From Corbicula japonica (Eukaryota > Mollusca > Bivalvia > Venerida > Cyrenidae): DNA of 64,000 nucleotides. The notes below the pieces were generated by a model. That model searched no databases, had not been told where the DNA came from, and saw only the letters and a program-made list of their open reading frames with translations. The DNA is taken from contig JAZAYU010000035.1 in assembly GCA_038501625.1 (NCBI GenBank), positions 568,001 through 632,000 of the forward strand, read 5' to 3'. Numbering within the stretch: the stretch's first letter is position 1; each line of letters begins with the position of its first letter. The position numbers and the translations under genes were made by a program. Below, in pieces: positions 10,335-22,061 of the stretch.

Positions 10335-11357
10335 TACGAGGGTTGTCCCAATAAATCGTAGACTTTTTGAATAAAAAGAAAACTACTAAACATATCATTA
10401 AGCAAATTTCACAGGTAGTTAAGACATCATTTGGTAACAAGTATGCTGAATTACAAAGAAAAATCTACTAAAATAAAAAAAATACTCGCACTTTATTTAA
10501 CCGTGATAGCGATCGGCGGCGCACGTCAAAAAGCGCCATGATTCGGAATTCAATGATTTACTTAAAACAGTTAATACATTACAAATTGCCGTTTTAGTCG
10601 CAAATTGTTAATTTTTCCTTAATTGGTGATCATTCTGAAATCAATCCGCAAAGTTTCAAAATGTTGCCTTAATTTGTATAAGAGTAATGCTTGTTTCGTG
10701 CTGATGAGTAAATATTAACTTCTAATGAAAATCGCGACGTTTGAAGAAGCCGCGGCGCACATTTCAATCATCCAATATTGTGATAAAAGCTAATTGACGC
10801 CAAAAGACACGCTTTAGGAACAAAATCAAGTTTAAAAGCATCCTCATATCTAGAGCGTTGGTATACAAATGTGTCACAGAAATTTTTTGCATGGTGAATC
10901 GGAAATAATACTCGGAATCAGTCATCCCCCGTACTCACCAGACCTCACTACGGTAGACGTTGTTAACTTTCTGGCTCATAGGTCGCAAATTTGAGATCTG
11001 CGACGAGATCAGAAAGCTTGGCCTTCAACAAAAGTCTTCCAACAGAGTGTTTCATTAATTTATTTAATAGTCTGGTTATTAGACACCGCAAGTGTATCAA
11101 ACATGCTGAAGATTACTTAAGGAAAGAGTAACGGTATGCTGTGTGAGCATTGTAATGACGTTGTCACGTGCGCCGCTGGTCAATAGGTCGTCGTGTTAAA
11201 ATGTTTCCGATTTCTTTATGATAATCTATTTTTCTTTGATAATTCGTCTACAAGTTACCAAATGATGTCTTAACTAACTGTGAAATTTGCAAAAACATGT
11301 GATCAGTAGTTTTCTTTTTATTCACATAGTCTATGATTTATTGGGACAACCCTCGTA
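10335..11357. mobile_element. Decayed mariner-like transposon
   Basis: Terminal inverted repeats begin CGAGGGTTGTCCCAATAAAT at 10337 and end ATTTATTGGGACAACCCTCG at 11355. Complementarity extends further inward with small gaps. The TA target duplication is intact at 10335-10336 and 11356-11357. Inside, at 10923-10946, is HPPYSPDL, a signature of mariner transposase near the third catalytic residue. It is followed by recognisable but stop-containing sequence (…LRRDQKAWPSTK…, …MLKI). The 5' half of the coding region is missing or unrecognisable, and the element is about 1.0 kb instead of about 1.3 kb. It cannot encode an active enzyme. Confidence 0.85.
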
Positions 11358-12227
11358 TTACTTTAAAAGGACTGGTGTGGCTAAAATAAAAATTATATTG
11401 GGACGTGCAAAATGTTTAGACTTGTAAAATCAACAAGCATCTACATTTGGCTACAATGTGAAAAACCATGGAAAATGCAATTATTCTCCTGACCCTTTTG
11501 TACCATGTCAGACCATGCCCCAAGGAAACATGTCAGACCCCAAAACTGCAATCTGCTCCCAGCCCTTGGGAGCCAAGGAAACAGACAAGAAGATGCTGCA
11601 ATGCAACAAAACCATGTTTTCTTAAATTTTCAGTGAAGGGGCATAAATATGACAAAATACAGTCAAGAGTTATAAAACTTGTTCTGATATTATTGCTAAT
11701 GTGATGCTATGTTAAGTTTCGAAGCTCTATCTTGAACGGTTACCGAGAAAAGGTGAACTAAAACAAAAAACTTAATGAAATGTTGATTGCCACCCATCAC
11801 ATACCCAACAACATACCCCATTCTCTTTACCAGGTTTTTTCTTAAATATAAGGGAAAATGTAAGAAAACTGACCTCCAGATGGTTGTCTATATTGACTGT
11901 ATCCCCTCCCTTGGTAGCATAGCACTAGTAAGTAATACAATGTCACAGGGGTTACTAATCTTCAATTCTATATTCAAGGTAAGAACACAAATAGAGGTCT
12001 TCCTGGACTAAGGTATATCCATTAATTAACTTGTTGCCATGGAAATTGATAGGTTTAAAACAATCTGCCAGTAAGTAATCAATAGCTTGTTAAGCAGAAT
12101 TTGAAACTTGTCAAATACTAAGCCAGTCTGTATCAGAAATTTAAGTTGCTGACCACGTAAAAACATAATTATTATCTCATGTCTCGCCCTTTTATACTGA
12201 AACTCGTCTCTGTACTTATAACTGATA
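11358..12227. other. Intron-like stretch with a degenerate repeat
   Basis: 11637-11790 is a diverged copy of 3930-4075 (AGGGGCATAAATATGAC, TACAGTCAAGAGTTATAAAAC). The rest is unique. Short open frames at 11468-11704 and 11787-12011 lack splice or codon support. Confidence 0.35.
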
Positions 12228-12760
12228 TAGGAGGGGTGTTCACCAAGTAATGCAAATTTGCCATGCTCATACTCATACTGATGATTGTGCACGATTATAT
12301 GAATACCTGCCATCAGCATGACTTTTGTCTAGCAGGGCTGAAAATTTAATTTATGTAAGTCAAAAAATGAGGACTTGTATAAATTGTCAGATTCCTTTAA
12401 ATGATATTTATCTTAACTCTTCATTGCAAATTGTTTCTCTTTGGAGTTGCTAAGACACCATTATTATATTAGTGTCATGGTTGAGAAACAATAAAGATAA
12501 GTAATAATCATTGCTTATAAATTTTGAATTCATCAAAAGGTTATGATTATTTATTCTGGCTTCAAACAACATAGTCCCAAACACCACAACACAATTTTCG
12601 TGCAAAAACAGACGTCAAGGATGTGACCGTTGATCTGGATTCAAACTGTTTGCCCATGCAATAAAGATATATCTATGGAGGAAAGGGTTAAAACACTTAA
12701 AAATCGGTATATTACCTGCAAGAAGACTGTATTTGCATTTCTTCCTGAACACCCCTCGTA
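12228..12760. mobile_element. Mariner-ended MITE
   Basis: Left end GGAGGGGTGTTCACCAAG at 12230 and right end CTTCCTGAACACCCCTCG at 12758 are inverted repeats that also share ATGCAAAT further in. TA flanks both sides (12228-12229, 12759-12760). The interior is non-coding. It contains the right half of a TTAA palindromic element (12600-12691), so an older insertion sits inside it. Confidence 0.7.
12600..12691. mobile_element. TTAA palindromic element, right half
   Basis: Carries GTTGATCTGGATTCAAACTG and ends CTATGGAGGAAAGGGTTAA. The left half is absent. It lies inside the mariner-ended element at 12228-12760. Confidence 0.6.
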
Positions 12761-12892
12761 TTAAGATTACGGAGTCTAATAATAATAATTAAATTGTCTG
12801 TCAGTGTCTCCAGTAATAACTTGCAGGATACCTAAAATTGTTCTCACTTTAATGAGAAACACGTTTTTCATAAACCATATAACAAAGTAAAT

Positions 12893-13007
12893 ACTGTTAA
12901 ATCATTTTATTTTGCGTTGGTTTAATTTTCACGTATTTCGCACAACGGCAAATGCGCGAAATTCAAACCCAGCAAAATTAAACAGTTAAACAGTATTTGT
13001 TTAAAGA
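12893..13007. repeat. Dispersed TTTCGC/GCGAAA repeat, left part
   Basis: TTTTGCGTTGG, ATTTCGCACAACGGC and ATGCGCGAAATTC words. A similar GTGCGAAATTC word resumes at 15285, directly beyond HC-3, so HC-3 may have inserted into an older repeat. Confidence 0.4.
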
Positions 13008-15278
13008 ACTAGAATGTTGTGTTCCGCGGAACACATGTGTCGCCTGCATGGAAAAAGTTGAAATGTGGGCCTATTTTTAATCATATATAAAAAAATTATT
13101 TTATTTAAGTTGATTTCAATACTATACCACAGAACATATGTGTCATCTAAATTGCATTTAAAAGGGGAATAACTATAATAATGGTGAAACCCGAGTTATC
13201 ATCTTCAAAAATTGGTTTGTGCACGCAGATGAGTTTTTCAAAGTATTAAGTGAATTGAACAAGTACTTTCCATTTTACAGGCAACACTAAGTTTCATGTG
13301 AAAGTTGCATTTGAAAGGGACATAACTCAAAAAATATTCAAACAGGAGTTATAATTTTTGTAGTTGTTGATCGCACTGTTCATGTTGATGATACAAGCCA
13401 AGTATTCAATGAATAGGGCAAGTACTTTCAAATTATACGCAACATTAAGTTTCATGTGAAATTTGCATTTGAAAAAAAAAAGTCAAACAGGAGTTATGAT
13501 TCTTGTTGTAACCCATGTTGTTGTTCATGAAGATGATATATTCGATGAGTGAATAGGACAAGTACTTTAAAAGTTAAAGGCAACATTAAGTTTCATGTTA
13601 AAGTTGTATATTAAAGGGACACAACTCATAAAATAGTCCAGCAGGAGTTATCATTCTTGTTCTTCATAATGACGCTTTTCATGAAGATGATTTATTTCGA
13701 ATATCAAGTGAATTTTCAAAGTTAAAGTCAACATTAAGTTTCATGTTAAAGTTGCATTTGGAAGGGGCATAACTCAAAGTATAATCAAACAGGAGTTATG
13801 ATTCTTTTTGTTACCAATGTTGTTGATCATGCTGATAATGTATTCCAAGTATGAAGTGAATAGGACAAGTACTTTCAAAGTTATAGGCAACATTAAGTTT
13901 CATGTTAAAGTTGCATTTGAAAGGGGCATAACTCCAAAATATTGAAACTGGTGTTATCATTCTTGTTGTCACAGATGGCGTTGTTCATGCTGATGATATA
14001 TTCCAAGTATGAAGTGAATAGGACAAGTACTTTCAAAGTTAAGGCAACATTAAGTTTCAGGTTAAAGTTGCATTTGAAAGGGGCATAACTCAAAAAATAT
14101 TGAAACTGGAGTTATCATTCTTGTTGTCGTAGATGGCATTGTTCATGCTGATGATATATTCCAAGTATGAATTGAAAAGAACAAGTATAATCAAAGTTAT
14201 AGGCAACATTAAGTTTCAGATTAAAGTTGCATTTGAAAGGGGCATAACTAAAAAATATTGAAACTGGAGTTATCATTCTTGTCGTCACAGATGGCATTGT
14301 TGATGCTGATGAAATATTCCAAGTGCAAAGTGAATAGGACAAGTACTTTCAAAGTTATAGGCAACATTAAGTTTCAGATTAAAGTTGCATTTGAAAGGGG
14401 CATAACTCAAAAATATTGAAACTGGAGTTATCATTCTTGTCGTCACAGATGGCATTGTTGATGCTGATGATATATTCCAAGTATGAAGTGAATAGGACAA
14501 GTACTTTCAAAGTTATAGGCAACATTAAGTTTCAGATTAAAGTTGCATTTGAAAGGGGAATAACTCAAAAAATATTGAAACTGGAGTTATCATTCTTGTT
14601 GTCACAGATGGCATTGTTCATGCTAATGATATATTCCTAGTATGAAGTGAATAGGACAAGTACTTTCAAAGTTATAGGCAACATTAAGTTTCAGATTCAA
14701 GTTGCATTTCAAAGGGGCATAACTCAAAAAATATTGAAACTGGAGTTATCATTCTTGTTGTCACAGATGGCATTGTTGATGCTGATGATATATTCCAAGT
14801 ATGAAGTGAATAGGACAAGTACTTTCAAAGTTATAGGCAACATTAAGTTTCAGATTAAAGTTGCATTAGAAAGGGGCATAACTCAAAAAATATTGAAACT
14901 GGAGTTATCATTCTTCTCGTCACAGATGGCATTGTTCATGCTGATGATATATTCCAAGTATGAAGTGAATAGGACAAGTACTTTCAAAGTTATAGGCAAC
15001 ATTAAGTTTCAGATTAAAGTTGCATTTGAAAGGGGCATAACTCAAAAAATATTGAAACTGGAGTTATCATTCTTGTCGTCACAGATGGCATTGTTCATGC
15101 TGATGATATATTCCAAGTATGAAGTGAATAGGTCAAGTTCTTTCAAAGTTATAGGCAACATTAAGTTTCAGATTAAAGTTGGGGGACTACCGGACGACGG
15201 CACAGACGACGACGACGCCGCCGCCGGACAATAGCATCCCTATGTGTCTACCTGCTATCGCAGGCGACACAAAAACAC
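13008..15278 (+). mobile_element. Hairpin-capped tandem-core element HC-3 (complete)
   Basis: 5' end CTAGAATGT with palindrome TGTGTTCCGCGGAACACA (13018-13035) and subterminal TGTGTCGCCTGC (13036-13047). The core has about thirteen monomers. The later ones are 158-159 bp and nearly identical (AAAGGGGCATAACTC, TGAAACTGGAGTTATCATTC, TTCCAAGTATGAAGTGAATA), and the early ones are diverged. A GAC-rich microsatellite (15190-15230) precedes the 3' hairpin CCTGC-TATC-GCAGG and the inverted subterminal repeat GCAGGCGACACA (15260-15271), then AAAAA. The 195-codon plus-strand frame at 14647-15234 is the 159-bp unit read in one phase, not a gene. Confidence 0.8.
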
Positions 15279-16034
15279 AGTTGTGCGAAATTCATGCCCC
15301 CATGAATTTGTTATTACGGGTTAAGTGCAAAAATTCGTCCCTGCATAATTAAATGATACTACAGTATGTGTGGTTTTTAGAGTTCTAATTAGTTATGATT
15401 AGGGGAAAAATTTCTCAAAGGCTGAAGGAAAATTGTTTACGCCCAGAAACATTTATGTAATGATAAGGTTTTCTGAACTTGAAACTTAGTTGTTGACCGC
15501 TGTTTTCATTCTCTGCTTTAAGGAAACAATTTGCGGCTGGACTGGTAAGCAGTCCATTATGTAATTTCAATCAGGGAATTGCCTATATGGAGACTTTTGA
15601 GAGACTGTCTGTTCTACTAATTTCATTAAAAGCCAGATTGACGAAAGACAGTTTCGCCAAAATTTTTTGGTTTAACAGTCACTGGGTCGACAGGAGTGAC
15701 AGATTACGAAAAATGTTTGAAGGTTTTTAAGACTGATGTCTTATTTAAAGGTTAGCAGTACTGTATACCAGTAAATTGCTTTCTGGCTTTCCAGAAAGAA
15801 AATGGCCATTACACAGAAGACTCGTAACTGTTTTAAATGACTCATTTGTTTACTCCCACACTGAGACACTTAATGCTCAACTCATATCATTAGATAGGCT
15901 CCAAAATCCCTGCTGTCTAAAGAGTTTTGTTTGTAAATGACAGGCTTCACACATTTTGGAGACAGGATTTCAATTTTCTTAGAGAAAAAGCAAAGAATAT
16001 CATAGCTAATGACATGTTTAATTCAGCTGCCCCT
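15279..16034. other. Unique AT-rich stretch
   Basis: After the GCGAAA remnant there is unique sequence. A GTAAGC donor-like site at about 15564 follows only 22 bases after a possible acceptor; I do not call it. Confidence 0.3.
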
Positions 16035-16157
16035 GCCCAAGTTCATAAAACTAAATCTGGAAACCAGTCTCATCATCTGAGCAACTGGTTGCCATTTCAG
16101 CCAATCAAATGGTTCAGATTTGAGAATGGTCTCCATTAGTTTTATGATCTTAGGCCC
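16035..16157. mobile_element. CCAATCAG hairpin element, copy d (diverged)
   Basis: TTCATAAAACTAAATCTGG ... CCAATCAAATGG ... TAGTTTTATGATCTTAGG. The left inner arm has decayed. Confidence 0.65.
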
Positions 16158-16184
16158 TCTTCTCAGTGTTTTAATTATTTGGCA

Positions 16185-16436
16185 TTAACCCTTGCTCCAA
16201 ATATTAAGGCTTTTACCTAGTGTGCAAGCAGTGTAGATCCAGATCAGCTGGCATATCTAAGCTGTCTGATCTGGATCTATACTGGTCATTTCTTCGTCAG
16301 AAAATTAATGAGCTTATGAATCAAAAGCAAACAGATACTGATCAGACAGCACAGAATGATGTAAAGGCGGATCTAGATCTAGATCTGCACTGTCCACACA
16401 TGGGATAACAGTCATAGCCCACGGAGTAACAGTTAA
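16185..16436. mobile_element. TTAA palindromic element, copy 6
   Basis: TTAACCCTTGCTCC ... GGAGTAACAGTTAA. Both TTAA ends are present. A GATCTAGATCTAGATCTGC run marks a local expansion. Confidence 0.75.
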
Positions 16437-16916
16437 TGGTATTTTATTTTCCATATCATCCTTTATTTTTTTAAGGGTAAATAATGACAAACCAATTGTG
16501 AAGGACAGACTTTCAACAATCCTTAATGTTCACCATCAGCAATAATGTGCTGAGAGACAAGCTAAAAAATATGATCTATGATAGAATAGCTTTGCACTGA
16601 TACTTCAGTCATAATACAAATAGCTGAAACCTCATAAATATATGATCAGATGTGTTACACAATAATTACTTTACAGTGGTCCAGCTGGGGCTCTTACTTA
16701 GTTGTCATCTTATTTTTCCAAGTTCAATTGTGGACATCCTACAGAAGATGGCTTCATTTCCCTGAGGGGCGAAAACAATGTGATACCCACTGTGAGTATT
16801 ATTAAATAGGTGTTTATTCTAAATTAATCAATCTTCCTTATTTAGACTATTCTGTAATTTTGCTGTTCCGTGAACTTCAAAGTTCCCAGTTTTCATCGGT
16901 ATAATCCATTTAGCCT
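16437..16916. other. Mostly unique; ambiguous exon-like segment
   Basis: At 16745-16791 on the plus strand a CATCCTACAG acceptor, 47 open bases (RWLHFPEGRKQCDTH) and a GTGAGTATT donor line up. The minus strand over the same bases also has an acceptor-like CCCCTCAG and an open frame. I cannot decide between them. Confidence 0.25.
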
Positions 16917-17056
16917 TGGCCCAAGATCACAGAACTAAATCAGGAGACCAGTCTTTAACCTCAAGCATCTGATTGGCTGAAATGGCAACCAGTTCCCATT
17001 TCAGCCAATCAGATGCTTGAGATTTAAGACTGGTCTCCAATCTATGAAATTGTGCC
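16917..17056. mobile_element. CCAATCAG hairpin element, copy e
   Basis: Near-complete palindrome with CATCTGATTGGCTGAAATGG and CCATTTCAGCCAATCAGATG arms. The outer ends are diverged. Confidence 0.8.
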
Positions 17057-17331
17057 CTTAAAGTATAACAACAGCAATGTCTATGTCAATTTAAGACTTT
17101 ATATTCTAGTTGCATGACTTGTGTTCACTCTTATCCTCCAAAGTACTACCCTGCAAACCAAGGAAATAACTATTTCTTACTTTTTTGGCCTACGAGTCTA
17201 AGGAAGCATTCTTAAATTCCATTGGATATGATTTGTACATTGTCATCAAGTCTTATTCTGTAAATTTCATATCATATGTCTGACTCAACAACATAATGTC
17301 TTAATGTGCCTGCAGCTAGACATAGACCAAG

Positions 17332-17572
17332 TTAACCCTTTCCTTCATAGAAACACCTTTATTGCCAGGGCTAACAGTTTAGATGCAGATCAGCCGGCAC
17401 ATCTGTGCCGTCTGATCAGGATCTAAACTGTTCATTTTTTGATTTGTTTGGTTATTTCTGACAAAAATGCAACCAGTGCAGATCCTGATCAGACGGCACA
17501 GATGTGCTGGCTGATCTGGATCTAAACTGTTCACCAACGCAATAAAAGTGTGTCTATGGAAGAAAGTGTTAA
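17332..17572. mobile_element. TTAA palindromic element, copy 7
   Basis: TTAACCCTTTCCTTC ... ATGGAAGAAAGTGTTAA. Mirrored CCGGCACATCTGTGCCG and CGGCACAGATGTGCTGG segments give a strong two-fold axis. Confidence 0.8.
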
Positions 17573-17815
17573 AGCTCTCCTCAAATACAGCAAAGTCTGG
17601 AGTATCAGTTTTATCTGAGGAGTCTTCTGGTAATGTGATGTCTATTTACACAAAGTCAATAACCATTTACTTCAAAAAGTCTCTGAACCAAATGGGCTCT
17701 CAAACTGCATTCAATTGTTATTTTAATATGTTCTCCATTAAAACCAGTATTTTAAGATGTTGCTGGGAAACATTGCTACTGAACTCTTTTGACAACTCCA
17801 TTAGCGACCCATGTA
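17573..17815 (-). repeat. Diverged duplicate block (pair with 20880-21165)
   Basis: Shares GTAATGTGATGTCTATTTAC, AACCATTTAC and GGAAACATTG words in the same order with 20880-21165. On the minus strand it also begins like the 28.5-kb exon (GTTACATGGG, then a comparable AAAGAGT word) but has an in-frame stop. It could be an old exon duplicate or a dispersed repeat. Confidence 0.35.
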
Positions 17816-17984
17816 ACTTTAAGCAAAAAGTGCACCCTCATAATTACCATCAACATAATAACTGTCTATCATTTTCACAGCTTTAATTTTTTCTAAGTGA
17901 TTAAAAGCTAAAAACATGGAAAGACAGTGCTTTAAGTTCACAGAAGAAGATATTTTTACCCCGTGTCAATCTCCAATATTTAAC

Positions 17985-18100
17985 TCTCATCTTGCTGTGA
18001 CAGTGCGGGTTTGCTCCCAGGTAGAGGCAATCTCATTTGAAATTCACAGTAGCGCTATTTGTTCAATGTGAGGGCCGAAAAAAGGCTCCCTGTACATCAT
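17985..18100 (+). repeat. SINE-like fragment
   Basis: GGTTTGCTCCCAGGTAGAGG (B-box-like end of a tRNA-type head) is followed by TTCACAGTAGCGCTATTTG. Both parts recur at 20150-20260, 49565-49810 and 53585-53700. Confidence 0.5.
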
Positions 18101-18102
18101 AT

Positions 18103-20040
18103 AACTAGAAATGTGTCCATAGGACACGGATGCCCCCACTATGCATGTTTGTCATGGTGAACATTTATACCAAGTTATTTTAAAATCCAATAAGTAATAA
18201 CAAACTCACAGCCCAGACAAGAAAATTTTGGTTTTAGTTATAGTGACCTTGACCTTGGACCTACAGGCATGGGAATTGTACACAACACAACGCCTTGTCA
18301 TAGTGAACATTTGTGCCAAATTATTTTGAAATCACTCTGTTAATAATGAAGTTAAAGCCAGTACAAGAAATTTCAATTTTTTGTAACAGTGACCTTGACC
18401 TTGGACCTACAGGCATGGGTATAGTACACAACACATCGTCTTGATATAATGAACATTTATACCAAGTTATTTTAAAATTAAATAAGAAATAACAAAGTAA
18501 CAGAGCAGACAAGATTTTTATAACAAAATTCTATTTTTAGTAACAGTGACCTTGACCTTTGACCTTTAGGCATGGGTGTTGTACACGACACACCGCCTTA
18601 TCATGGTGAACATTTGTGCCAAGTTATTTTGAAATCCCTCCATTCATAAGGAAGTTTCAGCCCAGACAAGAAAATTCTATTTTTAGTAACAGTGACCTTG
18701 ACCTTGGACCTACAGGCATGGGTATTGTACGCGACACATCGTCTTGATATGGTGAACATTTATACCAAGTTATTTTAAAATCCAATAAGAAATAACAAAG
18801 TTACAGAGCGGACAAGATTTTTCCAACAAAATTCTATTTTTAGTAACAGTGACCTTGACCTTGGACCTACAGGCATGGGTGTTGTACGCGACACACCGCC
18901 TTATCATGGTGAACATTTGTGCCAAGTTATTTTGAAATCCCTCCATTCATAAGGAAGTTTCAGCTTGGACGAGATAATTCTATTTTTAGTAACAGTGACC
19001 TTGACCTTGGACCTACAGGCATGGGTATTGTATGCGACACACCGTCTTGATATGGTGAACATTCATACCAAATTATTTTAAAATCCAATAAAAAATAACA
19101 AAGTTACAGAGTGGACAAGATTTTTCCAACAAAATTCTATTTTTAGTAACTGTGACCTTGACCTTGGACCTACAGGCATGGGTGTTGTAAGCGACACACC
19201 GCCTTATCATGGTGAACATTTGTGCCAAGTTATTTTGAAATCCCTCCATTCATAAGGAAGTTACAGCCTGGACAAGAAAATTCTATTTTTAGTAGCAGTG
19301 ACCTTGACCTTGGACCTACAGGCATGGGTTTTGTACGCGACACACCGCCTTGATATGGTGAACATTCATACTAAGTTATTTTAAAATCCAATAAGAATTA
19401 ACAAAGTTACAGAGCGGACAAGATTTTTCCAACAAAATTCTATTTTTAGTAACTGTGACCTTGACCTTGGACCTACAGGCATGGGTGTTGTACGCGACAC
19501 ACCGCCTTATCATGGTGATGTGCCAAGTTATTTTGAAATCCCTCCATTCATAAGGAAGTTACAGCCCGGACAAGAAAATTCTATTTTTAGTAACAGTGAC
19601 CTTGACCTTGGACCTACAGGCATGGGTATTGTACGCGACACACCGCCTTGATATGGTGAACATTCATACCAAGTTATTTTAAAATCCAATAAGAATTAAC
19701 AAAGTTACAGAGCGGACAAGATTTTTCCAACAAAATTCTATTTTTAGTAACTGTGACCTTGACCTTGGACCTACAGGCATGGGTGTTGTAAGCGACACAC
19801 CGCCTTATCATGGTGATGTGCCAAGTTATTTTGAAATCCCTCCATTCATAAGGAAGTTACAGCCCGGACAAGAAAATTCTATTTTTAGTAACAGTGACCT
19901 TGACCTTGGACCTACAGGCATGGGTATTGTACGCGACACACCACCTTGATATGGTGAACATTCATACCAAGTTATTTTAAAATCAAATAAGAAATAACAA
20001 AGTTACAGAGCGGACACGATTTTCGAACATACACACACAC
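18103..20040 (+). mobile_element. Hairpin-capped tandem-core element HC-4
   Basis: 5' end AACTAGAAATGTGTCCATAGGACACGG contains the near-palindrome TGTCCATAGGACA and then ATGCCCCC. The core is about a dozen alternating monomers of roughly 146-158 bp. Each starts near GTGACCTTGACCTTGGACC and carries ACAGGCATGGGTATTG, ATGGTGAACATT and AAGTTATTTTAAAATCC or AAGTTATTTTGAAATCC. The expected 3' inverted repeat (GCGGGGGCAT, seen in HC-6) is missing; the array runs into an AC microsatellite at 20031-20062 and then a SINE. Monomers in the second half are very similar, indicating recent amplification. Confidence 0.75.
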
Positions 20041-20064
20041 TGACACACGCACACACACACACAG
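20031..20064. repeat. AC/CA microsatellite
   Basis: Interrupted run of AC dinucleotides (acatacacacacacactgac, then cacgcacacacac). Confidence 0.8.
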
Positions 20065-20117
20065 CCAGGGTGAACACTATATGCCCTTCCGCATATAGGG
20101 CATATAGTTTGAGGGGG

Positions 20118-20262
20118 TATAATTAGGGCTATCCGATCAACCGTTTTTGGGGTAGTCCCGGTTAGCTCAGTTGGTTGCATCGTCGGAATATCAGGGAATT
20201 GCTGTGGCCGTGATGGTGGGGGTTCGCTCCCAGGTAGAGGCAGTATCATTTTTTATTCTAGG
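20118..20262 (+). mobile_element. tRNA-derived SINE-like element
   Basis: TTAGCTCAGTTGG matches the RNA polymerase III A box and GGGTTCGCTCCC is close to a B box, about 58 bases apart. It is preceded by TTAGGGCTATCCGAT and followed by CAGGTAGAGGCAGTATCATT. The same order occurs on the minus strand at 49565-49700. No intact cloverleaf is evident, so it is a SINE and not a tRNA gene. Confidence 0.65.
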
Positions 20263-22060
20263 ATGGCTATACCATGTTACGTTTAGAATGTCATGCACAC
20301 ACAAAATCGCTCGCTTGAAGTAGGTCTCTTGCTAATTTCTCAGTAATTTTTGGACCGAATTTGATCAGATAAAGAGCACCCTACTCATGTAAAAAAGCAT
20401 TTTCATCAACATTTTACCTCCAATATCAGTTGGCTGCCAGTTTCTCTAGCATTCAAAGACATTTCAAACAAAGTTAGTCCTTGAATGTTTGAGGAACGAT
20501 GATTCTTTTATCGTACATTTAATTTCGCTGGGATCAAATTTAATGCAAAAGGCTTAAAAGATGAGCTTAAATTTGAGCACTTGTATTCTTCTTAAAAGCT
20601 TAGACATTTAATTTTTTTAAACTGTGCTTTGATTTTGCACACACCACAAAATATAATGGTAATCATGGTATGATGTGCTTTGTCTGTTTTAATGACACCC
20701 GTCAATGCAATTCCATCAATTTTGGTAATTGATTTTCATTTTAAGTTTGTTCATTGATTCTCATCTATATTCATTGTAAATAACAATAGAAAACTAATTC
20801 AGGTCATATTCAGTATTACACAGCAAGTAAGCTCACAGAATGTTTCCATCTTAATTTCTTTACAGCAGTCAAAAACCCTTTATAAACTCAGCAGTAGTGT
20901 GAAAGGTACCACAAAATTGTCTTTTATTAAATCTCTGCCGGATTGTTCCAGTAATATGATGTCCATTTACTGCTGTCGATAACCATTCACATCAAACGAT
21001 GCGAGACAATTCCCTTGTCATTGGGGATGTAGTATTGGAATCCATGTATCATGTTTTTCTGTTCACCATTCATGCACAAAGTCTTGCTTTGTGTTCAGGA
21101 AACATTGACCCTATCACATTTCTTACAAAGTGAACTTTATCCCATGTTGAACAACGTTTGGTGCTTTAAGGTCTCATTATTGTTCCCCCAATATTGATGT
21201 CACTCTATATTTTGTTGCCCTAGTGCATTAACGGTATACTTACTTCATATTTCAATGGTACTTTTTGCACTAAGGTTTACAATTAAAAATTTATTCAATT
21301 TTATTTTTATGGATGTTACATGTCTATGCGGTGTCCTGTAGTCGTATGCATTTTGGACTATAATGATCGGAATGTCCTCAGTTCAAATCCAAACAAATAA
21401 ACAATTTTCAAAAATTAAATTTATTTGCAATTTAATTATTAGAATTACTGGTAATTTGAAATTGATTTACTACATCTAGTTTTATGATACATGTTATCAC
21501 ATACACGCTATATATAAGCAGTTGAAAAAAGACTATACAGACCCTTAAAAGTGAGTTTTAAGAGAATGACAATTTTAATATTAAAATACATAAAAAATAT
21601 TAAAAATCATTGAACAAGGATTTGAACCTATAAATCTTTACTACATATCTTATCTAAATACATTCAATTTGGAACCAGTAAGCTCAACTCTTCGGTAGGA
21701 TTTATGTTTATGGACTGGTAAATGTGAAACAAATGTTTGGTTAATGTCAAAAACAGCATTAAGGTTTTAGAACTGTAATATTTCCGCCAAACATCGACTT
21801 ATGCCGTCACTAATTCGTTTTTTCCGAACGCCGATTCACACGTTTCCGGTTGATACTATTTTTCGTAAAAGGAATCTACTCTTTAGGTTTTTTCCGCGAT
21901 TATGACGTCATTAATAACTAAATCAAATAATAACAAAGTGCGGATATAAAATTGATGTAAAGTAAACAAATATTTTCATAACAAATACTCAAAGTAAGTC
22001 TATAGACGAACAACACTCAGTAATGAATATAGGTTAAATGAAATTAACCACGTTTGATCA
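20263..22060. other. Unique AT-rich stretch with two repeat fragments
   Basis: 20880-21165 is the diverged duplicate of 17573-17815. 21222-21278 (TAGTGCATTAACGG ... TTTGCACTAAGG) is related to the inverted repeat at 48263-48346. No gene is seen. Confidence 0.35.
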
Positions 22061-22061
22061 A

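Noticed and set aside
12700..12760. Apparent minus-strand exon ending CTTGCAG|GTAATA
   Set aside because: The upstream bases are the terminal repeat of the mariner-ended MITE, so the donor-like site is accidental.
14647..15234. 195-codon open reading frame, the longest in the window
   Set aside because: It is the 159-bp monomer of HC-3 read in one phase (repeated ILKLELSFLLSQMALFMLMIY). Stops are avoided only because the unit is a multiple of three, and neighbouring monomers of 158 bp break it.
20158..20235. Functional tRNA gene
   Set aside because: A and B boxes are present but no cloverleaf can be drawn, and the same block is repeated elsewhere with SINE flanks.
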